Source of the DNA: JACJYE01 sp964432875
GTDB lineage: Bacteria; Bacteroidota; Bacteroidia; Chitinophagales; Saprospiraceae
Assembly (NCBI GenBank): GCA_964432875.1
Contig: CAYSPJ010000011.1
Coordinates: 3,944-67,943 of the forward strand
DNA: 64,000 nucleotides
Direction of reading: 5' to 3'
Shown: positions 41,296 through 49,628 of the stretch, piece after piece
Position numbering within the stretch: position 1 is the first letter of the stretch
How the letters are laid out: each line of letters begins with the position of its first letter
Translations under genes and position numbers: made by a program
Notes under the pieces: generated by a model
What the model saw: only the letters and a program-made list of their open reading frames with translations
The model's database searches: none
What the model was told of the DNA's origin: nothing

Positions 41296-44250
41296 ATGAT
41301 GCACAGACAGATCCTTTCCTTATTGGCCTTGCTGCTCGGCATGAGCGCTGCATTGGCGCAGCCTGTTAACGACAACTGTTTTGGCGCTACCCCCTTGCCC
41401 GATGAGGCCTCCTGGTGCTCGGCGGTCGGGGCGTTCACCAGCGTAGGCGCTACTCCTCCCAGCGGCCCGCAAGCCGGCTGTCTTTCCGGGCCTTTTGCCG
41501 ACGTGTGGTTTACCTTTGTGCCGTTGGCCAGCAGCGTCACGGTTACCATCATCGGCAACAATAGTTTGGGCGGCACGGGCTTGCTCTTGCCGGAGCTGGC
41601 TATTTTCGCCGGCCCCTGTGGGGCTTTGCAGCTCGTTGCCTGCAAGCCAGCGCCAGCTTTTGGGGTCACCAATTCGCTATCCTTTAGCGGGCTGGACCTG
41701 GGGGTGCCCCACTACATCCTCGTTCAGGGTAGGAACGGTACGGTGGGTAGCTTTCAATTGTGCATTAATACCTATAACTTGCCGACGGCACCTTCCTCCG
41801 ATTGCCCACAAGCGGCCTTGTTGTGCGACAAGTCGCCCTTTGTCGTGCAGCAGTTGTCGGGTGCCGGGAACAACCCTTCGGAAGCCAATGATGCAGCCTG
41901 CCTCAGCGGCTTTGGCGGCAATGTGGAGTCCAATTCCACCTGGTTTGTCTGGACAGCGGGCAGCAGCGGCTCCCTGACCTTTAGGCTCACCCCGCTCAAC
42001 CCGCCGGATGACCTGGATTTCGTCGTTTACGAATTCCCCAATGGGCCGGGCAATTGTGCTGGTCAGATCCCGTTGCGCTGCATGGCTTCTTCCTGCCCCG
42101 GCCCGACTGGCCTGGATGAAAGCTCGACGGATATCTCCGAGCCGCCCAACTGCAACCCGGCTATTCAGGATAATTTCCTGGCAGCCTTGCAAATGGAGGC
42201 CGGTAAGACTTACGGCGTCATGGTCAATAATTTTTCTACAACTGGCATGGGCTTCCTGTTCGAGTTTGGCGGCAGTGGGGAGATTGCCGGGCCGCAGGCT
42301 GCTTTTGAGGCCAACCTCGCTGAGGGCTGCATTGAGCAGGCTGTTGTTTTTTCCGATTTATCGGCTTATCCCGACGGTACGATCGCTGCCTGGGAATGGG
42401 ACTTTGGGCCGGGGGCCAGCCCTGCTACTGCCTTGGGGGCCGGGCCGCACACCGTGGTTTACAGCACGCCCGGCCCCAAGCCAGTGCTCTTGAGCCTGAC
42501 TTCTGCCCAGGGCTGTGTCGTCTCGGCCGTACAAGAGTTTGATGTGTTCTGCTGCGAGCGGCAGTACCAGGCTAGTGTGGCTATCAGCCCTATCACCTGC
42601 CTGGGCAATGCCGATGGCATGCTTAGCCTGGAGATGGCCCATCCGGCCGGGCCTTACGCCTTCACCTGGAGCAATGGCGCTACGGGGCCAACTGCAAGCG
42701 GGTTGGAGCCGGGTAGTTATAGCGTCACCGTGAGCGAAATTTTAGGCTGCGATACCATTTATACTTTCCTGATGGAAGACCCTCCGCCTTTTGCTTTCGA
42801 TACCACGATCATCATGCCCACCTGCAACGGGGGGATGGATGGGAGCATCCGCCTGGATGTCAATGGCGGTACGCCACCTTACCAATTCAGCCTGCAAGGC
42901 GGGGCATTTTCCCCGGGCGGGGAGTTCTCCAACCTATCAATCGGGGATTATGCCATCAGGCTATTGGATGCCAATAATTGCGAAGCAGATTTTCTCATCA
43001 CTTTGCGGGAACTGGAGCTGGAGCTCGATCCGCTGGTGCAGGCAGTCAACCCGCCTTCCTGTTTTGGCTTTTCTGATGCCTCCATCGAACTGGGCATCAG
43101 CAATGGCTTGCCGCCTTACCGATATGACTTCAATGACGGTTTGGGCTACGTAGATGCCAGCAGCCTCTCCGGCCTTGCTGCTGGAGTTTATGCCGTGGAT
43201 GTTTTGGATGCCAACCTTTGCCGGGGCAGTTTTAGCTTTAGGGTAGAAAACCCGCCTGCCTTGGAGGTCGAATTTTCAGAAAGCCCCATTTCCTGCCATG
43301 GCCTTGCCGATGGCGGCGTGGCTGCCTTGCCAAGCGGAGGCACGGGCAGCTATCTCTTCCAATGGAGCACGGGTAGCACGGCCGCTGGATTGGGGCAACT
43401 GGCAGCGGGGGAATATACGCTCACGCTTACGGATGCCGCCGGATGCCGCCTGGTAGCTGCTTATCGGCTCGGGCAGCCTGACCCTCTATTGCCCGGCCTG
43501 GCTGCCATTGAGCTGCCCCTTTGCACCGGAGATGCCAATGGGCGCATTGCGATCAGCATGGAAGGGGGGCTCAGGCCATATACCTACAGCCTGGGCAGCA
43601 GTGCTTTCCAGCCTGATTCACTTTTCAATGGGCTGGCAGCGGGCCTGCACCAAATCGTGGTTAGCGATGCTGCCGGGTGTATGGCCAGCCTGGAAGTAGC
43701 GATGGCTGACCCGCCACCGCTGCTGGTAGATGCAGGCGACCGGCAGTTGGTCATCCTGGGCTATGAAGCTCAGCTCCGCGCCCAGCCCAACGACCCGGAG
43801 GTGATATATCAGTGGTCGCCTACAGAAGGGCTGAGCTGCAACGATTGCCCCGCCCCAAACGTCTTACCTTTGCGCAATACCACTTACACGGTACTGGTGC
43901 AGGACAGTAAGGGGTGCCTGGCGCTGGATTCGGTAGTGGTGGTGGTCAGCCCCGACCGACCGCTCTTCGTCCCCAATGCCTTCTCGCCCAATAATGATGG
44001 GCGCAATGACGTATTTACCGCTCATGGCGGGCCTGGCTTGCGGCAGATTATCTCGCTCAAGGTTTTCGATCGGTGGGGTAGCCTGGTCTTCGAACAGCAA
44101 AATTTAGGCCCCGATCCTGCCGTTGTAGCTTGGGACGGATTGATACAGGGCCAGCCAGCCCCCAACGGGGCTTATGCTTACCTCTTCGAGGTAGAATTTA
44201 TTGATGGTCAAAAGCGACATTTTTACGGAGATGTTGTTGTTTTACGTTAA
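41296..44250 (+). CDS. Large surface protein with PKD and SprB-type repeats and T9SS type-B sorting domain
   Basis: 984 residues from ATG 41296; an in-frame ATG at 41263 would add 11 residues before the signal peptide (M-M-H-R-Q-I-L-S-L-L-A-L-L-L, cleavage near A-L-A-Q). The first 330 residues are Cys-containing beta-rich modules (N-D-N-C-F-G-A-T-P-L; W-F-T-F-V-P). A PKD-like domain lies about 340-420 (W-E-W-D-F-G-P-G). Several SprB-like repeats then follow (P-T-C-N-G-G-M-D-G-S-I-R-L; G-G-T-P-P-Y-Q-F; Y-A-I-R-L-L-D-A-N-N-C). The C-terminal 95 residues are the gliding-motility/T9SS type-B domain (F-V-P-N-A-F-S-P-N-N-D-G-R-N-D; ends G-D-V-V-V-L-R). It is likely an adhesin or gliding-related surface protein. 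A paralogue follows in tandem. Confidence 0.9.
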   Translation: MMHRQILSLLALLLGMSAALAQPVNDNCFGATPLPDEASWCSAVGAFTSVGATPPSGPQAGCLSGPFADVWFTFVPLASSVTVTIIGNNSLGGTGLLLPELAIFAGPCGALQLVACKPAPAFGVTNSLSFSGLDLGVPHYILVQGRNGTVGSFQLCINTYNLPTAPSSDCPQAALLCDKSPFVVQQLSGAGNNPSEANDAACLSGFGGNVESNSTWFVWTAGSSGSLTFRLTPLNPPDDLDFVVYEFPNGPGNCAGQIPLRCMASSCPGPTGLDESSTDISEPPNCNPAIQDNFLAALQMEAGKTYGVMVNNFSTTGMGFLFEFGGSGEIAGPQAAFEANLAEGCIEQAVVFSDLSAYPDGTIAAWEWDFGPGASPATALGAGPHTVVYSTPGPKPVLLSLTSAQGCVVSAVQEFDVFCCERQYQASVAISPITCLGNADGMLSLEMAHPAGPYAFTWSNGATGPTASGLEPGSYSVTVSEILGCDTIYTFLMEDPPPFAFDTTIIMPTCNGGMDGSIRLDVNGGTPPYQFSLQGGAFSPGGEFSNLSIGDYAIRLLDANNCEADFLITLRELELELDPLVQAVNPPSCFGFSDASIELGISNGLPPYRYDFNDGLGYVDASSLSGLAAGVYAVDVLDANLCRGSFSFRVENPPALEVEFSESPISCHGLADGGVAALPSGGTGSYLFQWSTGSTAAGLGQLAAGEYTLTLTDAAGCRLVAAYRLGQPDPLLPGLAAIELPLCTGDANGRIAISMEGGLRPYTYSLGSSAFQPDSLFNGLAAGLHQIVVSDAAGCMASLEVAMADPPPLLVDAGDRQLVILGYEAQLRAQPNDPEVIYQWSPTEGLSCNDCPAPNVLPLRNTTYTVLVQDSKGCLALDSVVVVVSPDRPLFVPNAFSPNNDGRNDVFTAHGGPGLRQIISLKVFDRWGSLVFEQQNLGPDPAVVAWDGLIQGQPAPNGAYAYLFEVEFIDGQKRHFYGDVVVLR

Positions 44251-44286
44251 AGGGTTTTCCCTTAACTGATGATTGTTAGCTTAGCT

Positions 44287-46996
44287 ATGAAAAAANNNNN
44301 NNNNNNNNNNNNNNNNNNNNNNNNNNNNNNNNNNNNNNNNNNNNNNNNNNNNNNNNNNNNNNNNNNNNNNNNNNNNNNNNNNNNNNNNNNNNNNNCAGCA
44401 GAGCCTGTTGCAGATTGGGGAAACCTATTACATCCAGGTCAGCGCCCGTAGTGGGCGCACGGGGTCCTTCCGCATCTGTATCAATAACTTCAATGCCGTA
44501 CCCGACCCGTCCGGCGATTGCTTTACCGGGGTAATCCTCTGCGATAAGGAGCCTTTTACGGTGCCCTTCGTCAGCGGTGTTGGCAACAATCCCAACGAGA
44601 TCGTAAATGTAGGCTGCAACTCCGCAGGCTGTAATATCACTGAGTCTTCTTCCACCTGGTATAAATGGACCTGCGACCAGCCCGGTACGCTCACCTTCGT
44701 GCTGAATCCGCTCAACCCTGCTGACGACCTCGATTTCGTGCTATACGAGTTGCCAGCCGGCATCAACAACTGTACGGGTAAAATTGACATCCGCTGCATG
44801 GCCTCGGGTGAAAACGTGGGTGCCCCCTTTGCGCAATGGGCTCCTTGTACCGGTGCCACCGGCCTGAGCCTGACTGATACCGACCTGAACGAAACTTGTG
44901 GCTGTCAGACGGGTGACAACAACTTCCTGCGCTTTATTGATATGGAAGCCGGTAAGAGCTATGCGCTGGTCGTCAACAACTTCAGCCAGTCTGGCGTCGG
45001 CTTTACCGTGGAATTTGGCGGCACGGGTACTTTCCTGGGCCCTACCGCAGATTTTACGACGAACATCGATACGGTCTGCGTGGGCGATCCCATTACTTTC
45101 ACTGATGCGAGCACTTTTGCCGGTGGGCTGAGCGGATGGGAATGGAACTTCGGCCTCGGTGCCAGCCCGGCAGCGGTGAATGCCAGAGGGCCCCATCAGG
45201 TCGTCTACAATCGTCCGGGCTTGAAATCGATCGTTTTGAGAGTAAGGACTCAGGACGGTTGCGTCGTTACCAAAGTACGCACCGTCTTTGTCCGCTGTTG
45301 CGATGAACATTTCGACATCAAGGAGACGATTACGGGGCTAGGTTGTCCCGGCGATGCCAGCGGGGCGATTGAGCTGGAGGTCACCAGCAGTTTTGCACCC
45401 TATGAGTTTTCCTGGAGCAATGGTCAAAATACACAGAACATCTCAAGCCTCGAGGCGGGTATGTATCGCGTCACCATTACTGATGCCTCGACTTGTAGTA
45501 CCGAGGCCGAATTCACCGTGGGTGGCCCCCCGCCTTTACAACCCGAGCCTATCATTGGGATGCCGACTTGCAATGGAGGGGTAAATGGCTCCATTACGCT
45601 CAATGCCAGTGGTGGTACGCCCCCCTATGAGTTCAGCTGGGAGGGCGGCCCCTTCACTACCAGCAATAGCCTGTTTAACCTACCGGTAGGAGATTACTCC
45701 TTGCGGATACGTGATGCTAACGGCTGTGAAGAAGACTTCATCATCCCGGTGCGGGAGCTCGAACTCATCCTCGACCCTACGGTTGATGCCGCCATAGACC
45801 CTTCCTGCACGGGTTTCTCGGATGGAGCGATTAATGTGATTATCGATAATGGATTGCCGCCCTATCTATACGACTTCAATGACGGCAACGGGCTTGTCGG
45901 GCAGAATAGCTTGTCGAGCCTTTCGGCGGGCACTTATATGGTAGAGGTTCAGGATGCCAATCTCTGCCGGGGCAACTTCACCTTCGTGCTGGCCGACCCG
46001 CCGCTGTTGGAGGTAGGCCTAAGCGCAGTGGGCATTAGTTGCTTTGGAGAGCGGGATGGGATGCTCACCGCCTTGCCCAGTGGCGGGGTAGGAGGGTATA
46101 ACTACCTCTGGAGCAACGGCCAGAATACCGCCTCTATCAGCAATCTGGATGAAGGGGGGTATGCGGTGACCCTCACCGATGCCAACGGCTGTGTGGTGAT
46201 GGCCGATACTTCGCTTTTGCAACCTCCCGCCTTATTCGTCAATATCACCAGCCTGATTGACTTGATTTGTTTTGGTGAGCCCGATGGCCTGATCGGCCTT
46301 GCTGGAGAGGGCGGCGTGCCGCCTTATGAGTTTAGCATTGACGGTCAATCCTTTCAACCCTCGCCAGTCTTTGATGGCTTGTTTGCTGGTGATTACACCA
46401 TCACGGTCATGGATGCCAACGGCTGCACGGCCACCGTGGAGGCGAGCCTGACTCAACCCCCGCAATTGCTGGTGGATGCCGGCCCAGATCAGCGCATCCG
46501 GTTGGGATACACCGCTAACCTCAATGCTTTTGCCAATGCCTCGCCGGTTACGTTCTCCTGGTTGCCGACTGATTCCTTGTCTTGCATAGACTGCCCCAAC
46601 CCCATTGCCCGCCCAGTGCTGACGACCACCTATACCGTTACGGTCATGGACCAAAATGGCTGCCTGGCGACGGATGAGATGGTGGTTTTCATCGTGCAGG
46701 CTCAGCAGGTCTATATCCCGGATGCGTTTTCGCCCAACGACGACGGGCGCAATGATGGCTTTACGGTTTACGCCGGCCCCGGCGTACGCCGCATCCAAGA
46801 GCTAAAAGTATTTAACCGCTGGGGCGGCCTGGTTTTTGAGAACAGCAACTTTCCACCCAACGACCCTGCCCTGGGCTGGGATGGCACCGTCAAGGGTGAG
46901 CCGGCCCAGATTGGCGTCTATGCCTATTATGCCCTCGTGGAGTACCTGGATGGGGCCAGCTTGCTGTTTAAGGGCGATGTGACGATAGTGCGGTGA
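44287..46996 (+). CDS. Tandem paralogue of the T9SS type-B surface protein (N-terminal part in a gap)
   Basis: The start ATG-AAA-AAA is at 44287, 36 nt after the stop of the first paralogue, but only three codons are seen before the 100 N. The sequence resumes in another frame at 44396, which is explained by the arbitrary gap length. The visible 866 residues align module by module with the upstream protein: Y-Y-I-Q-V-S-A-R-S-G-R-T-G-S-F, a PKD-like W-E-W-N-F-G-L-G, SprB repeats (M-P-T-C-N-G-G-V-N-G-S-I-T-L), and a type-B sorting domain ending G-D-V-T-I-V-R. By comparison with the paralogue roughly 370 nt are missing. The pair looks like a gene duplication. Confidence 0.85.
44296..44395. other. 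Assembly gap (100 N)
   Basis: Exactly 100 undetermined bases directly after the start of the second paralogue. Similarity of the two N-termini is a plausible reason the assembler broke here. Confidence 0.99.
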
Positions 46997-47015
46997 GAGA
47001 AGATGCTTGCTAAAT

Positions 47016-47060
47016 ACTTTCGGGAAGCTTGCCCAGCCTCTCCTCCAGCTTCCCGAAAGT
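47016..47060. repeat. Palindrome of the TTTCGGGAAGC family
   Basis: Arms ACTTTCGGGAAGCT (47016-47029) and AGCTTCCCGAAAGT (47047-47060) are perfect over 14 bases with a 17-nt loop. The core is identical to that of 17323-17365. It lies just after the stop of the second surface-protein gene. Confidence 0.75.
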
Positions 47061-47137
47061 TGTCGGAGACGTGAAAAACGCGCGCCTCGGCAGGTAGGGC
47101 TTGCTAAAAGCAAAGCACTGGCCACCAGCCAATTGTC

Positions 47138-47178
47138 AAAAAAACGCCCTGGAGAGCAGGCTCCCCAGGGCATTTTCT
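47138..47178. terminator. Bidirectional terminator between the surface protein and rny
   Basis: Arms GCCCTGG (47146-47152) and CCAGGGC (47165-47171) form the stem. On the minus strand seven T follow (rny side); on the plus strand ATTTTCTTT follows. It can end both convergent transcripts. Confidence 0.8.
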
Positions 47179-47201
47179 TTCATTAGAAGCGCTGACCGCC
47201 T

Positions 47202-48887
47202 CTAGCGAGCATAAGAAACCGCCCGCTTCTCGCGGATGACGGTCACTTTAATCTGGCCGGGGTACTGCATCTCATCCTGGATTTTCTGCGAAATCATGAA
47301 GGAGAGCTCGTCGGCGCGCTGGTCAGTCACTTTTTCAGCTTCGACGATGACGCGCAACTCGCGGCCGGCTTGCATGGCGTAAGCTTTCTGAACCCCATCG
47401 TGGCCCATAGCCAGCTCCTCGAGTTCGCCGATGCGCTTGAGGTAGCTTTCCAGGATTTCGCGGCGGGCGCCGGGGCGGGCCCCGGAGATGGCGTCACAAG
47501 CCTGGATAATGGGCGAGAGGATGTTGTTCATCTCCACCTCATCGTGGTGAGCGCCGACGGCATTGCAAACCACGGCGTGTTCTTTGTATTTTTCGCAGAG
47601 CTTCATGCCGAGCAGAGCGTGCGACAGTTCCGTTTCTTCTTCGGCTACTTTGCCGATATCGTGCAGCAGGCCGGCGCGCTTGGCCATCTTGGCTTGCTTA
47701 GGCGTCAGGCCCAGTTCTGCGGCCATGATAGCGCAGAGGTTGGCCGTTTCGATGGAGTGCTTCAACAGGTTCTGCCCGTAGGAAGAACGGTAGCGCATGC
47801 GGCCTACCATTTTGACCAGGTAAGGGTCTAAGCCGTGGATGTCGAGGTCGATCACCGTGCGCTCGCCGATTTCGACGATTTGCTCATCGAGCTGCTTGCG
47901 TACCTTAGCCACCACTTCTTCGATGCGGGCAGGGTGGATACGGCCATCGGCCACCAAGCGCTTGAGTGCCAGGCGGGCCACTTCGCGGCGGATGGGGTCG
48001 AAGCTGGAGATGACGATAGCTTCCGGGGTGTCATCCACCACGATTTCAGCACCGGTGGCAGCTTCCAGGGCACGGATATTGCGCCCTTCCCGGCCGATGA
48101 TTTGACCCTTGAGGTCGTCGGAATCCAAGTTGAAGACCGAGACGGTATTTTCAATCGTGTATTCAGCGCACATCCTTTGGATGGTCTGGACAACGATTTT
48201 TTTGGCCTCCTTGCCGGCGGTCACTTTCGCCTGTTCTACACTATTGCGGACGATGGACATGGCATCCGTCTCTGCTTTGGCGCGCACCGCTTCCAACAAT
48301 TGCTCACGGGCTTCTCCCTCGCTGAGGTTGGCCACTTTTTCAAGCTCCTTGATGTGGCGTTCATTGGCAGCATCGAGCTCTTCTTTTTTGCGGGCGAGAA
48401 CTTTCTGTTGCTTCTCCAGGGTTTCCCGCAGGGCGATGGCATCGGCTTCGCGCTGCTCCATTTCTGACTGTTGGCTGTCGAGGGCACGAGCGCGTTCTTC
48501 GATCTTTTCGGTTTTCAGCCTCATCTCGCCTTCCATCGCGCGGATTTCCACCTCGCGATCTTTGAGCTCGACGAGCTGTTCGGCTTTGTGGGTTTCGAAT
48601 TCAGCTTTCAGCCGGTTGAACTTCTCCTTGGTTTCCTGTATTTTTTTCTGCTTGATGCGGTCGTTCTTGGCCTCGGCATTGTCTACGATTTTAGCTGCCT
48701 TGTCCTCGGCATCTTCCAGGATGCGCTTTGCGGCCAGGCGGGCCTCGGTAATCTCCTGGTCAGTTTTGGCGTTGATCGCCTCCAGTTTTTTCTGATGGGC
48801 CCGTTTGAGCACCGTATTGACGAGAATATATCCTATGGCTGCGCCTACCAGCAGTCCGATAGCGATTCCAATTGCTACTTCTCCCAT
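47202..48887 (-). CDS. rny: Ribonuclease Y
   Basis: 561 residues with the full RNase Y layout. A single N-terminal transmembrane helix (about 5-27) is followed by a long charged coiled coil (about 30-230), a KH domain (about 250-310; G-R-E-G-R-N-I-R-A-L-E-A-A-T-G-A-E) and an HD domain (about 370-465; L-L-K-H-S-I-E-T-A and L-L-H-D-I-G-K-V). The G-A-H-H-D-E motif is also present. It is a membrane-bound endoribonuclease that starts mRNA decay. It is the last gene of the minus-strand block pheT-zapB-like-zapA-rny, an order common in Bacteroidota. Confidence 0.97.
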   Translation of the reverse strand: MGEVAIGIAIGLLVGAAIGYILVNTVLKRAHQKKLEAINAKTDQEITEARLAAKRILEDAEDKAAKIVDNAEAKNDRIKQKKIQETKEKFNRLKAEFETHKAEQLVELKDREVEIRAMEGEMRLKTEKIEERARALDSQQSEMEQREADAIALRETLEKQQKVLARKKEELDAANERHIKELEKVANLSEGEAREQLLEAVRAKAETDAMSIVRNSVEQAKVTAGKEAKKIVVQTIQRMCAEYTIENTVSVFNLDSDDLKGQIIGREGRNIRALEAATGAEIVVDDTPEAIVISSFDPIRREVARLALKRLVADGRIHPARIEEVVAKVRKQLDEQIVEIGERTVIDLDIHGLDPYLVKMVGRMRYRSSYGQNLLKHSIETANLCAIMAAELGLTPKQAKMAKRAGLLHDIGKVAEEETELSHALLGMKLCEKYKEHAVVCNAVGAHHDEVEMNNILSPIIQACDAISGARPGARREILESYLKRIGELEELAMGHDGVQKAYAMQAGRELRVIVEAEKVTDQRADELSFMISQKIQDEMQYPGQIKVTVIREKRAVSYAR

Positions 48888-49000
48888 AATGTCGAAGTTT
48901 TAATCATTAAACAAAAAAATTCATGCATGCCTGAAAACGCAGCGGCAGCCTGCGGGTGGAATAAACAGGGAGGCAGGTAAGATGGGCGGCCCCGCTTGAG
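48888..49000 (-). ncRNA. Possible 6S RNA between zapA and rny
   Basis: The 113-nt spacer directly follows the zapA stop. On the minus strand it contains a G/C-rich segment with possible long-range pairing (TGCCT near the 5' third with AGGCA near the 3' third) and inner stems, then a run of seven T (48912-48918) that could end a transcript of about 85-100 nt. Linkage of 6S RNA to zapA is known in several phyla, and the zapA-rny spacer is where I would expect it in Bacteroidota. I cannot verify the conserved 6S bulge structure by eye, so this is a synteny-based candidate. Confidence 0.35.
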
Positions 49001-49300
49001 CTAAAGCGCTTTGTCGAGCAAAGCGTTCAGCACGGAGAGCCTGGCAGACAGGGAGGCATCTTGGGCAGGAGATTGTTTTGCCTTTTGAAGGTCAACAGCA
49101 TAAGTCAGGATGGCCATAGCGAGGCAATCCTGTTTGTCCTTATTGGTGTAAGCCAATTGCAGGCGGTTAACCTTTTCATTGACTTCCTTGACGATCTTGC
49201 GGATAGCGGGCTCATCCGCGGCGCTGATTTTCAGCGGGTATGGCCGGCCGGCAATTAAAATCGTAATATTTTTAGTCTCCTTGTCCTGTACTCCTCCCAT
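49001..49300 (-). CDS. zapA: Cell division protein ZapA
   Basis: 99 residues, the normal size. The N-terminal beta-hairpin (I-T-I-L-I-A-G-R-P-Y-P-L-K-I) is followed by E-P-A-I-R-K-I-V-K-E-V-N-E-K and the helix with D-C-L-A-M-A-I-L-T-Y-A-V-D-L, as in ZapA proteins that bundle FtsZ filaments. It is preceded at four bases by a ZapB-like gene, so the two are co-transcribed and possibly co-translated. Confidence 0.9.
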   Translation of the reverse strand: MGGVQDKETKNITILIAGRPYPLKISAADEPAIRKIVKEVNEKVNRLQLAYTNKDKQDCLAMAILTYAVDLQKAKQSPAQDASLSARLSVLNALLDKAL

Positions 49301-49304
49301 GGCT

Positions 49305-49601
49305 TTAGTGCTTGTGCAACCACTCGATGCATTTATCTATCTCGTGGATGTATTGATCAAGCTGTTCCTTCAGCTTTTCTGACTGCTCCATCTTTCCATT
49401 CCGCTGTGAGCCCAGGGCCCGCTGCGCAATTTCAAGTTTATCTTTCAAAGCGTCCATCCCGCCCTTTTGGCGGTCCAATTCCGCTTTTAGTTGTTGGTTT
49501 ACTACCTGTAAAGCAGCATTTTCCTGCTGTACGCGCTCCATTTTTGTAGCCAGCTGTCTGACTTTGATTTCGATGAGGTCGATTTGCTCTACCAGGTTCA
49601 T
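49305..49601 (-). CDS. Small coiled-coil protein next to zapA (ZapB-like)
   Basis: 98 residues, almost wholly helical with heptad repeats (I-E-I-K-V-R-Q-L-A-T-K-M-E-R-V-Q; A-L-Q-V-V-N-Q-Q-L-K-A-E-L). There is no signal peptide and no membrane segment. Its size, coiled coil and tight linkage to zapA suggest a ZapB-like division factor, but coiled coils carry little family information, so the assignment is inferred from context. Confidence 0.75.
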   Translation of the reverse strand: MNLVEQIDLIEIKVRQLATKMERVQQENAALQVVNQQLKAELDRQKGGMDALKDKLEIAQRALGSQRNGKMEQSEKLKEQLDQYIHEIDKCIEWLHKH

Positions 49602-49628
49602 TTTGGGATATTGAAAAACATTTTAGCA

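Noticed and set aside
41296..46996. Frameshift between the two parts of the second surface protein
   Set aside because: The change of frame falls exactly across 100 N of arbitrary length, so it carries no information.
47835..48795. Long open frames on the plus strand opposite rny
   Set aside because: They mirror the rny codons, have no recognisable domain and are explained by the strong codon bias of the real gene on the minus strand.
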